From the NCBI RefSeq assembly GCF_050896395.1, contig NZ_JBPBBA010000018.1:7608-71607 (forward strand): a stretch of DNA of 64,000 nucleotides, written 5' to 3'. The notes below the pieces were generated by a model. It saw nothing but the letters and a program-made list of their open reading frames with translations. It was not told the origin of the DNA and ran no database searches. Of this stretch, positions 8,232 to 15,596 are shown piece by piece. This DNA comes from Nioella aestuarii. Lineage in GTDB: Bacteria > Pseudomonadota > Alphaproteobacteria > Rhodobacterales > Rhodobacteraceae. Position 1 is the stretch's first letter. Each line of letters begins with the position of its first letter. The translations under genes and the position numbers were made by a program.

Positions 8232-8957
8232 ATGCAATCCGTTCTCGCGGATGGCCTTTCGCGGTGCCGATCACGCGCCGCTGCCATCCTGTCTTCTCTG
8301 GCCATCTTGATGCTTTGGGCATCTGCGGCCGCTGCCCACAACGTCACCGAAGGTGATGCGGGCTACATCCAGGAAATCTGGGGGATCAACATCATCCCCT
8401 TCATGTATCTCGGCGCCAAGCACATGGTGACCGGATACGACCACATCCTTTTCCTACTGGGTGTTGTGTTCTTCCTCTACAAGATGAAGGACGTCGGCAT
8501 CTATGTCAGCCTCTTTGCCATAGGGCATTCGACCACGATGCTGCTCGGCGTCTGGTTCGGCTGGGGCATCAACGCCTACATCATCGACGCCATCATCGGC
8601 CTGTCAGTCGTCTACAAGGCGCTCGACAATCTCGGCGCCTATCAGCGCTGGTTCGGGTTCCAGCCCAACACCAAGGCCGCGACGCTGATCTTCGGCTTCT
8701 TCCATGGCACAGGTCTGGCCACGAAGATTCTCGACTACGAGATCGCGTCGGAAGGGCTTCTGCCTAATCTCATCGCGTTCAACGTGGGTGTCGAGATCGG
8801 GCAGCTCATGGCGCTCGCCGTGATCCTGATAGTCATGGGTTACTGGCGGAAGTCCCCCAACTTCTTTCGCCAGGCCTACACCGTCAACGTCGTCATGATG
8901 TCCATGGGTTTCATCCTGATGGGCTACCAGATCACCGGCTTCTTCGTCGCCGCGTAA
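8232..8957 (+). CDS. hupE: HupE/UreJ-family nickel/cobalt permease
   Basis: A 241-residue membrane protein with a signal-like N-terminus ending ASAAAAHN and about six membrane segments. It carries the HupE motifs: HMVTGYDHILFLLG (the H-x4-D-H signature), AIGHSTTM and FFHGTGLA. HupE proteins move Ni2+ or Co2+ across the inner membrane. The ATG at 8232 has the Shine-Dalgarno AGGAG 7 bases upstream, whereas longer versions overlap the preceding gene. The neighbouring metal sensor and exporter support a metal role. Direction of transport cannot be read from sequence. Confidence 0.88.
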   Translation: MQSVLADGLSRCRSRAAAILSSLAILMLWASAAAAHNVTEGDAGYIQEIWGINIIPFMYLGAKHMVTGYDHILFLLGVVFFLYKMKDVGIYVSLFAIGHSTTMLLGVWFGWGINAYIIDAIIGLSVVYKALDNLGAYQRWFGFQPNTKAATLIFGFFHGTGLATKILDYEIASEGLLPNLIAFNVGVEIGQLMALAVILIVMGYWRKSPNFFRQAYTVNVVMMSMGFILMGYQITGFFVAA

Positions 8958-8973
8958 CTTATTGGAGACCAAA

Positions 8974-9597
8974 ATGTTCAACGCAGAAAAACCCAGCCTG
9001 GAAGAATTGCCGAGCTCTGCACAACTTCTGAAATCCACGATCATCGCCGCAGTTTCGGCCATCGTGATCCTGGTGACAGTCGTCTTGCCAGCGGAATACG
9101 GCATTGACCCGACAGGCGTCGGTCGTGTCATCGGCCTTGCGGAAATGGGCGAGATCAAGATGCAGCTTGCCGAAGAGGCTGAAGCGGACCGGTTGCTGGA
9201 AGCCGAAAGCAACGACCAATCGAGCTTGCTGGATGGCTTCTTTAGCCTCTTCGTCGGGGCTGCCCACGCACAGGAGGTAGACCTCTGGCGCGACGAGATC
9301 ACATTCACGCTCGCGCCTGGAGATTCGGCTGAATGGAAGTTGGTTATGAGCGAAGGGCAAACGGCAGAGTATCGCATGATCGTCGAAGGCGGTCGCGTGA
9401 ACTTTGATCTTCACGGCCACGGTTCCGGTCAGTCGATCACCTATGAACGAGGACGGGGTTCTGCCGGGGCTGAAGGAACCATCGTCGCCGGTTTTGACGG
9501 AGAACACGGCTGGTTCTGGCGCAACCGGGACAGTTCCGAGTTGACCGTCACAGTTCAGGTTCGCGGTGAATACGCCGAGTTTATCGACGCGGGCTAA
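8974..9597 (+). CDS. Single-span transmembrane anchor protein, HupE-associated
   Basis: A 207-residue protein with one hydrophobic segment at about residues 20-39 (LLKSTIIAAVSAIVILVTVV), an acidic linker and a periplasmic beta-rich domain. That domain contains EVDLWRDEITFTLAPGDSAEWK and a GHGSG turn. Similar proteins are annotated as transmembrane anchor proteins beside HupE-type genes. It starts 16 bases after hupE with the ribosome site TTGGAGA and is probably co-transcribed. It may be an accessory subunit for metal handling at the membrane; this is inference. Confidence 0.7.
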   Translation: MFNAEKPSLEELPSSAQLLKSTIIAAVSAIVILVTVVLPAEYGIDPTGVGRVIGLAEMGEIKMQLAEEAEADRLLEAESNDQSSLLDGFFSLFVGAAHAQEVDLWRDEITFTLAPGDSAEWKLVMSEGQTAEYRMIVEGGRVNFDLHGHGSGQSITYERGRGSAGAEGTIVAGFDGEHGWFWRNRDSSELTVTVQVRGEYAEFIDAG

Positions 9598-9857
9598 CAA
9601 AGAAGCTGCCATTCGTTGGCTCCGCAGCGAATGGCAGCAGTCCGCCCTGCAGGCCCGTGCGCAGTGACCGGCCCAGAGCTGCCATTGACCCATCGCCTTT
9701 TTCGCTGCGGTGCGGCCCGACAAACCGGACTTTGGCTGAGCGCGAGCGGATTTGAGACGCTACAGGTCCATAAAACGCAAGGATCAGCCCTTCGTCGCAA
9801 TGTCGCCAGTAGACAGAGCCGGCATGGAGCATTCCCATGCAAGGCTGCGTATCCCGG
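9598..9857. repeat. Intergenic repeat-like segment
   Basis: No gene is supported here. Bases 9604-9636 form an imperfect hairpin (AGCTGCCATTCG ... GCGAATGGCAG) and resemble 6021-6058. The phrase CGGCCCAGAGC at 9670-9680 recurs at 12471-12481. This is best read as a copy of the dispersed repeat family that also fills the gaps near 5.9, 12.4 and 14.6 kb. Confidence 0.45.
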
Positions 9858-10016
9858 TCAGAAGGCAGTGATTACTGCAATCACCGCGGCACAAATTGAT
9901 CCCACCGCCGGAAAGACAGTCGAGATCGAGAGCTGGTTCCTCTTTTCCATCGCAGCAAAACGCTCCTCTTGCATCTTCTGGATCGCGATCGGATTCATGT
10001 CATAAGTCGGGAACAT
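9858..10016 (-). CDS. Small membrane protein (52 aa), previously unannotated
   Basis: A 52-codon frame starts MFPTYDMNPIAIQKMQEERF and is preceded by a strong Shine-Dalgarno (AGGAGAAA) 6 bases from the ATG. The first ~28 residues are charged and helical (MQEERFAAMEKRNQ); the last ~20 are hydrophobic (VFPAVGSICAAVIAVITAF), a probable C-terminal membrane anchor. It is divergent from the SARP-type regulator gene, sharing a ~190-base promoter region, so it may be a target of that regulator. No family is recognised. The ribosome site and bipartite composition are the main evidence. Confidence 0.6.
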   Translation of the reverse strand: MFPTYDMNPIAIQKMQEERFAAMEKRNQLSISTVFPAVGSICAAVIAVITAF

Positions 10017-10206
10017 CTTGGTTTCTCCTCATTTATTCTGATGCTTGTGAGGAAGACCATCGCCCGTCGCCGTGAGGGCGCCGTCAAAGCAAGCGTAACG
10101 TAAGTGTAATTTCGTGTTGGTTTGTCGCGCGCACGCAAACTTGTCGGTTGTGACGGCGAGCGGCCTGACCGAGTATGTTCTGCGACGTCATGTAGGGGTG
10201 TCCGGA

Positions 10207-12213
10207 ATGAGTAAGACAGCACCTGGGAAACTCATCTTGCGGCTATTGGGCGGCCTGGAGCTCGACGCACCTGAGGCAAAATCCTTGCCTCGCAAGGTTA
10301 AGGCGCTTACCGCCTGTGTAGCGTTGCACGGTTCAAGAGGGATCAGCCGGGAGCGGCTGGCGGGGCTTTTCTGGGAAGACCGGACTGAGGATCAATCCCG
10401 TGCCAGCCTACGCCAAGCACTCTCGCTATTGCGTCGGAGCCTTGACGACGCACTTGTTGCCGATGATGGCATTGTCAGACTCGATCCTGCGGTCGTCTCA
10501 GTAGATGTCTGGGACTTCGATGAAGAGGTCGCCAAAACGGATGCAGCGTCGCTTGAAACGGCGTCGTCAATCTATGTTGGCGATCTGCTCGACGGCTTCA
10601 GCATACGAGAGGAAGCTTTCGAAGCATGGCTTAGGACCGAGCGCGAGCGGCTCCGCAACCTCATGACCACGTGCCTGACGCACCTGCTAACCGACCCATC
10701 CGTATCGAGCGATCCAGCCCGGCTTATCAGCCTCGGCGCGCGGCTTATCGAAATTGATCCGCTGAACGAGCAGGGCCATCGAAGCCTGATGGCTGCCTAC
10801 GCTGTGCAAGGGCGTTATGATGCAGCACTCATGCAATTCACAAGAGTCCGTGACATACTTGATCGCGAACTTGGACTGAGACCACAGCCGGAGACAATAG
10901 CTCTCAGGGCACGCATCAGGCTGGAGCGTGCCAATCCAACGCCTGATGCTGAGGCACGCCAAAACCTGGGCGAAAAGTCCGCCGATCACGAGACGGAACT
11001 CGGCGCCCTTGGCATCGAACTTGCGATACCTCCTGAACCGTCTCTCATTGTCACTCCGTTTCGTGATCTCTCTGGTGGCCGTCTCGATCACCTCGCCGAA
11101 GGGCTACGCATCGACATCCAAAGCGCACTCGTCAAGATCTCGGGGCTCTTCGTCATCGCGGCAGGCAGTGCGGCAAGCTATGCCGGGCAGGATGTAGGGC
11201 CGGAGCAGATCTCCACAGAGATGGGTGTGCGCTACGTGCTGACGGGTGCAGTTCGTGGCTCCGAGAGGCGTATCCGGGTCTCCGCTGAATTGACAGACGG
11301 GCTAACCGGTCAGGTGGTGTGGAGCGAGCGTTACGATCGGGATCTTGATGAGGACTTTGTCGTCCCCGACGAAATTGTAGAACGTATCGTTGCAATGCTG
11401 GACGTGACTGTTGCGCGGGGAGAGCAAGCACGGGTTTGGCGAAAGACCCTTCGAAATCCAGATGCGCTTGCTCTTTACTACAAAGGTCTCGAGCGCCTTA
11501 CGCAGTTCGACAAGCAAAGCGTGGCGTCGGCTCGCAGGCTATTCGAGCGCGTCAGTGAGATTTCGCCCGAAGTTACTCTCGGACCGACGCTCGTCGCTTT
11601 TTGCCATTATTGGGATGTGACCATGGGGTGGGGAGAGGACTCAGCCCGAAGCCTCCTCGCAGCAACCGAATGGGCTGAACGCGCAAGCCAGCTCGAGGAT
11701 GCTGATGGTCAGGCTCATGCAATTCTTGCGCATGTGCGCCTGCTGCACGGCGAGCATGAAGAAGCCTTGCGCCTTGCGGAGGTGGCTATCTCAATCAGGC
11801 CGCAATGCGCGACCACCAATGCCCTCTATGCAAATATTCTTCTTTGGCATGGGCGGCCTGGGGAGGCATTGGATCGGGTCAACTTCGCGATCCGCGCTGC
11901 GCCTATATACGCGTCGTGGTGGGTCGAAATTCTCGCAGCCGCATATCGCGATTTGGGGCGACTTGAGATGGCGGAAGCGGCTGCTCGTGAATTGCTCAGA
12001 CGAAAACCCGATAACCTCGAGGCCAGCATTTTGCTCGCGGGCATTCTCGCTGCGCAAGGTCGCCTTGACGAAGCGGCCCGGATCGGCGCGGAGGTTATGT
12101 CACTCGATCCTGATTGTTCAGCCGAAAATCTTGCCCGCCGTCACCCGTATCGCTGCGAGACCGATCTCGAGAAACTTCTTGGCTTGCTGAGGTCATGCGG
12201 TTTGCCGGGATGA
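10207..12213 (+). CDS. SARP/BTAD-type transcriptional regulator with TolB-like and TPR domains
   Basis: A 668-residue protein. Residues ~10-105 form an OmpR-like winged helix as in SARP activators (LLGGLELDAPEAKSLPRK), followed by a bacterial transcriptional activation domain to ~245. Next comes a CadC/TolB-like alpha-beta segment (SLIVTPFRDLSGG, MGVRYVLTGAVRG) and a C-terminal set of TPR repeats. The ATG at 10207 is preferred because the winged helix starts right after it; an upstream start at 10114 adds low-complexity sequence. This fusion occurs in proteobacteria near adenylate-cyclase-like regulators. Ligand and targets are unknown. It is divergent from the 52-aa membrane protein. Confidence 0.78.
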   Translation: MSKTAPGKLILRLLGGLELDAPEAKSLPRKVKALTACVALHGSRGISRERLAGLFWEDRTEDQSRASLRQALSLLRRSLDDALVADDGIVRLDPAVVSVDVWDFDEEVAKTDAASLETASSIYVGDLLDGFSIREEAFEAWLRTERERLRNLMTTCLTHLLTDPSVSSDPARLISLGARLIEIDPLNEQGHRSLMAAYAVQGRYDAALMQFTRVRDILDRELGLRPQPETIALRARIRLERANPTPDAEARQNLGEKSADHETELGALGIELAIPPEPSLIVTPFRDLSGGRLDHLAEGLRIDIQSALVKISGLFVIAAGSAASYAGQDVGPEQISTEMGVRYVLTGAVRGSERRIRVSAELTDGLTGQVVWSERYDRDLDEDFVVPDEIVERIVAMLDVTVARGEQARVWRKTLRNPDALALYYKGLERLTQFDKQSVASARRLFERVSEISPEVTLGPTLVAFCHYWDVTMGWGEDSARSLLAATEWAERASQLEDADGQAHAILAHVRLLHGEHEEALRLAEVAISIRPQCATTNALYANILLWHGRPGEALDRVNFAIRAAPIYASWWVEILAAAYRDLGRLEMAEAAARELLRRKPDNLEASILLAGILAAQGRLDEAARIGAEVMSLDPDCSAENLARRHPYRCETDLEKLLGLLRSCGLPG

Positions 12214-12664
12214 CGCCATTGAACGTCCTAAATTTGGGATGGTTATGATCGAAGCCACTACCAATTGCTGCCATCGCGGAAAGAGCTCGCTACATGAGCG
12301 GGTGGCGTTGCTTGTCGGCGTAGGCGATTGCTGGAGGTGTCGCTTTGATGAAGGCGTGAAATCTGGAAAGTAGCCGTTCGTGAGGAGCGCAGCATTCTGC
12401 AATGGGCTCGAAGGAGATCTCGGAGGCGGCGCAGCGTCCGCTTGCTCCCAGCCAATTCAGGTGACGGGAACGGCCCAGAGCCAACCTTGGCCGTGAGGTC
12501 GGACGCCGCATCGGAGCTTCACCGAAGCGGCCATTCATGCAGACCGCAGCATTTTGGGTGACCAGAGGTCCGTAGTGCGGACAAAGTGTGATTTCGCTGC
12601 GGTTGCGCCAATGACAGGAAACTGAGCTTTGATGCTAAGTTGACTGGCCCCGGAGGAGGCACGG
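12214..12664. repeat. Intergenic gap with dispersed repeat copies
   Basis: No supported gene. Bases 12386-12413 (GCAGCATTCTGCAATGGGCT followed by CGAAGG) match 14568-14595 (GCAGCATTTTGCGGAATGGG followed by CTCGAAG), and GCAGCATTTTG recurs at 12547-12557. The CGGCCCAGAGC element at 12471 is shared with 9670. The gap therefore contains at least two pieces of the same repeat family. It separates the convergent SARP and LysR genes. Confidence 0.5.
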
Positions 12665-13588
12665 CTATTCGGCTAAGACCTTCGATTTGTTTCGGAGGTG
12701 ATCAACCAACGTTCTCTCGAAGTCTGTCGGGTGGTGGGAGTCGTTGGTCAAAATTCCAAGCGTTCGAATCAAGCTACGATTACTCAATGGAACAGTAGTA
12801 AGACCGGGAAGTTCGCAAGCTTTTGCAGCCCCTTCTGGAACCACAGCTACACCCAAGTTCTGACGGATCATATGGAAGCCCGTTACCAGTTGCCGTACCT
12901 CCGCAATGGTCTTCGGTTCTACCCCGGTTCGTTCCATGATGGCCGACAACCAGTCGTGTGAGGTGGTACCGGACGGAAACCGGATCATCGGTTGCGAAAC
13001 GATGGCGTCGTCATCAATTTCGGCCTCTTTAGCCAACGTGTTGAATTCAGACATCACAACGCACGCAAAATCTTGGTGCAGCGCCTCAAAGTGCAATCCA
13101 GGAGACGGAACAAACACGCTGGTGATACCGAAATCAATATCCCCGTCCCGGACCAGGCGAATACTTTCCTCGTCATCGATTTCCGAAATGTCGAGGATGT
13201 GGTTCGGAAATCTTTCTCGTAGCGCCTGAAAGACCGGCACCACAAAGAGAGCCGCATAGGACGCCGGACTTGCGATCCGCAGAATTTGCTCCGCTCCCTG
13301 ACCAAGCGAAGCCAATTGATCGAGTATGGCCCCATTGCTTGATAGAAAGCGGCGAAAGGCAGGCAGCAGTGCGGCGGCACCGGAAGACAACCGCAACCCC
13401 TCCTTGTCGCGCTTCAGCAGGTCGAGCCCTAACTGCTCCTCCAATTGTTTAACGTGTTGTGAGACAGCGGGTTGTGTCAATCCCAGCTCTTGAGCAGCCA
13501 TCGAAAAGGAGCAATGCTCTGCAACTGCGAGCAAGCTGCGGACACGCCGTACGGACAGTTCTTCGCGTCTTGATCCGGTCATAACCAT
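12665..13588 (-). CDS. LysR-family transcriptional regulator
   Basis: A 307-residue regulator. The N-terminal winged helix-turn-helix covers ~10-70 (FSMAAQELGLTQPAVSQHVKQLEEQLG), and a periplasmic-binding-like effector domain covers ~95-300. The ATG at 13588 is chosen because GGAGGG lies 7 bases upstream; longer versions add unrelated sequence. It is divergent from the Asp/Glu racemase-family gene at 13678, and the 89-base AT-rich gap between them is the likely shared promoter. By LysR habit it probably regulates that neighbour; the effector is unknown. Confidence 0.88.
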   Translation of the reverse strand: MVMTGSRREELSVRRVRSLLAVAEHCSFSMAAQELGLTQPAVSQHVKQLEEQLGLDLLKRDKEGLRLSSGAAALLPAFRRFLSSNGAILDQLASLGQGAEQILRIASPASYAALFVVPVFQALRERFPNHILDISEIDDEESIRLVRDGDIDFGITSVFVPSPGLHFEALHQDFACVVMSEFNTLAKEAEIDDDAIVSQPMIRFPSGTTSHDWLSAIMERTGVEPKTIAEVRQLVTGFHMIRQNLGVAVVPEGAAKACELPGLTTVPLSNRSLIRTLGILTNDSHHPTDFERTLVDHLRNKSKVLAE

Positions 13589-13677
13589 TTTCCGCCCTCC
13601 ATAACGAAACATTATTTTTCCTGGATTGTATAAAGATATATCAAATCGGTATCCGCAAGACCACAAGGAGACTGGTG

Positions 13678-14460
13678 ATGCCAGCACATGATCCGGCCGT
13701 TCAGCGTATTCACGCCCGAAAAAATCACTGCTGCTATGGCATGGGATTGGGGGTTATCATTCTGGATGATGTCTACCCCGGGTTTCCCGGCGACGTGCGT
13801 AACGCCAGCGCCTATCCTTTCCCGGTCCAATACGAAATCGCGGAAGGCGTTGATATCAAGAAGCTTGTCCGGGGAGAAAACAAAGAGGCGTTACTCGAGC
13901 CGGTGCTCGCGGCGGCGCGAAAACTTGAACGCATGGGATGCCGCGCTATTGCGGCGGAATGCGGCTATTTTGCATGGTTCCAAAAAGAAATCGCCGGGGC
14001 TGTGAATGTCCCGGTGTTCGCTTCAAGCCTGTTACAGGTGCCGTTGGCCCAAACGATTATCGGTGACGACAGGGTTGTCGGCATCCTTGTCGCTGAGGGT
14101 GACGAATTGTACGACCGGCATCTCACCTCTGTCCGGGTGCAGCTGGGATCGAACTATGTGGTCCAAGGAGCAAAGGACGACGGCAAATGCCCTCAGTTCG
14201 ACAGCCTGTGGACCAAAGATTTGCGGCCCGACATTCCTATGGCGGATTATTCCAAGGCCGAACAGGATATCATATCCGTCGCCAAGGGATTTGCCGCCGA
14301 GCACACTATGATGGGTGCAATGGTGCTCGAATGCACTGGGTTTCAACCTTTCGCTCGCGCGATCCAACGGGAAATTGACATGCCCGTGTTCAGTTGGTCG
14401 ACGTTGCTCGACTATGCTTATTCAGTCGCAGCACACCGCGATTTCTACGGGCATGTGTAG
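13678..14460 (+). CDS. Aspartate/glutamate racemase-superfamily protein
   Basis: A 260-residue protein. The two cysteines expected for cofactor-independent racemases or related decarboxylases are C95 in AAECGYF and C219 in VLECTGF, each in the family-typical turn. The Shine-Dalgarno AAGGAG lies 7 bases before the ATG at 13678. It is transcribed away from a LysR gene. Members act on amino acids, hydantoins or arylmalonates, and the sequence does not allow a choice. A second member of this superfamily lies at 50556-51236 in a different context. Confidence 0.8.
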   Translation: MPAHDPAVQRIHARKNHCCYGMGLGVIILDDVYPGFPGDVRNASAYPFPVQYEIAEGVDIKKLVRGENKEALLEPVLAAARKLERMGCRAIAAECGYFAWFQKEIAGAVNVPVFASSLLQVPLAQTIIGDDRVVGILVAEGDELYDRHLTSVRVQLGSNYVVQGAKDDGKCPQFDSLWTKDLRPDIPMADYSKAEQDIISVAKGFAAEHTMMGAMVLECTGFQPFARAIQREIDMPVFSWSTLLDYAYSVAAHRDFYGHV

Positions 14461-14714
14461 AAATTTTAGCGACCCACATTTCGCCATAACTCCGCGGCAA
14501 TTCCAGAACTATCACCCCAGGTCTGCCAACGGCCGCTATCGACGCATCGGTTCCATTGATCAAAGCCGCAGCATTTTGCGGAATGGGCTCGAAGCCGACC
14601 TGCGGCGGTGCAGCACATGTTTCTTCTCCATAGGTGCGCCACCGTCGGTCGGACGGGCTTCGGCCGAAGACCGGTCTCAGCCCGAAGCGGACACGGTCCG
14701 CGCTTCCGTTCAGC
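14461..14714. repeat. Intergenic repeat copy after the racemase gene
   Basis: Bases 14565-14595 repeat the element seen at 12386-12413 (GCAGCATTYTG ... AATGGGCTCGAAG). No promoter or start codon with a ribosome site is convincing here. The segment leads into a broken reading frame and is probably part of the decayed region that runs up to tRNA-Phe. Confidence 0.45.
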
Positions 14715-15043
14715 CTGCACAGCTCCAACAGGTCGGCGGAGAGTTGGGGCGTAGCCCGTTGGAAATCGAAGCGATCCTTCAATCCACCGGTGAAGGCATC
14801 CAGAATATCCTCGACGCGATCAACGCGTACAACGAATTGCTCTACGACGTGGTGATCCCGCGTCTCTTTGGACTCCTGTATGATTTGGAGCAACACGAGA
14901 TCACAGATGAGCATGAAGTCGAACTCGTGCGATTGCCGGAGAACGGCTCATACTCCGTAATGGCTGATCCAAAGCTGGTGGTGAGAGATGACGATGTCGA
15001 AGAAAGGCGACAACATGATCGACGATCCGATCGTACAGGCTAA
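14715..15043 (+). pseudogene. C-terminal remnant of an unidentified protein
   Basis: An open frame without a credible start carries a protein-like stretch of ~105 residues (SPLEIEAILQSTGEGIQNIL, then DVVIPRLFGLLYDLEQHE and ELVRLPENGSY). The upstream part of the frame runs through repeat sequence, so the 5' end has been lost. The amphipathic helices and acidic composition look like real coding sequence, but no family is recognised. It overlaps the short frame at 14994-15146 by 50 bases, an arrangement like two coupled genes at the end of an operon. Confidence 0.35.
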
Positions 15044-15146
15044 ACGTGAGTATGCTGAGCAGATGGCCGAGGCATCAGGTATGGAATATGCCATTATCCG
15101 AGGAACCGACGCTGAGGCTCACAATTTCAGATTTCTGCTTTCTTAG
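14994..15146 (+). CDS. Short hypothetical frame (50 aa), possibly truncated
   Basis: This frame begins MSKKGDNMIDDPIVQAKREY and overlaps the end of the upstream remnant. Its composition (AKREYAEQMAEASGMEYAII) looks protein-like, but the last residues change character (HNFRFLLS), suggesting a natural gene cut short. It sits ~170 bases from the 3' end of tRNA-Phe. Function is unknown. Confidence 0.3.
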   Translation: MSKKGDNMIDDPIVQAKREYAEQMAEASGMEYAIIRGTDAEAHNFRFLLS

Positions 15147-15314
15147 CCTCTTGAACAGAATTCCTGAGTCTGGAGTTGCGAGACGGCCAAAGTCTGGTGT
15201 CAGTTATGAACTGCAACACGCAGCCTTGACCATGCGAAGTGCTGGAAAATAGCGGAATCATGTACGGCGAAAATTCCACAACCCATTAATATTAAACAAT
15301 TTTACTGAGAGTTG

Positions 15315-15389
15315 TGGTGCCCGGGGGCGGAATCGAACCACCGACACGAGGATTTTCAATCCACTGCTCTACCCCTGAGCTACCCGGGC
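15315..15389 (-). tRNA. tRNA-Phe (GAA)
   Basis: On the minus strand the acceptor arms GCCCGGG and CCCGGGC pair fully. The D-arm is AGCTCAGGGGTAGAGC, the anticodon loop is TTGAAAA with anticodon GAA, the T-arm contains GGTTCGATTCC, and CCA is encoded. One mismatch is visible in the anticodon stem (second pair). Its 3' end faces the repeat-filled region 14461-15314, which is compatible with use as an integration site. Confidence 0.96.
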
Positions 15390-15546
15390 ACGGGACAGGA
15401 AACTCTCCTGTGGGTGGAGGCGTTCTAGGGGGTTCGGGCGGGGCTGTCCATAGGGTTTGAAAGATTTTTTATGGGCCTGCGGGTTGTCAGGGATTTGCAG
15501 CAGCGTGGGCCGGGTAACAGACCGCATAAAGCCCATAAACCAAAGG

Positions 15547-15576
15547 AAAAGAGCCGCGGATTGCGCCGCGGCTCTT
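15547..15576 (-). terminator. Rho-independent terminator of xsc
   Basis: A perfect 11-base stem (AAGAGCCGCGG with CCGCGGCTCTT) with a short loop is followed on the minus strand by TTTTCC. It lies 20 bases past the xsc stop codon. Confidence 0.8.
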
Positions 15577-15596
15577 GCCCGTCTTGTGTCCCGTGA

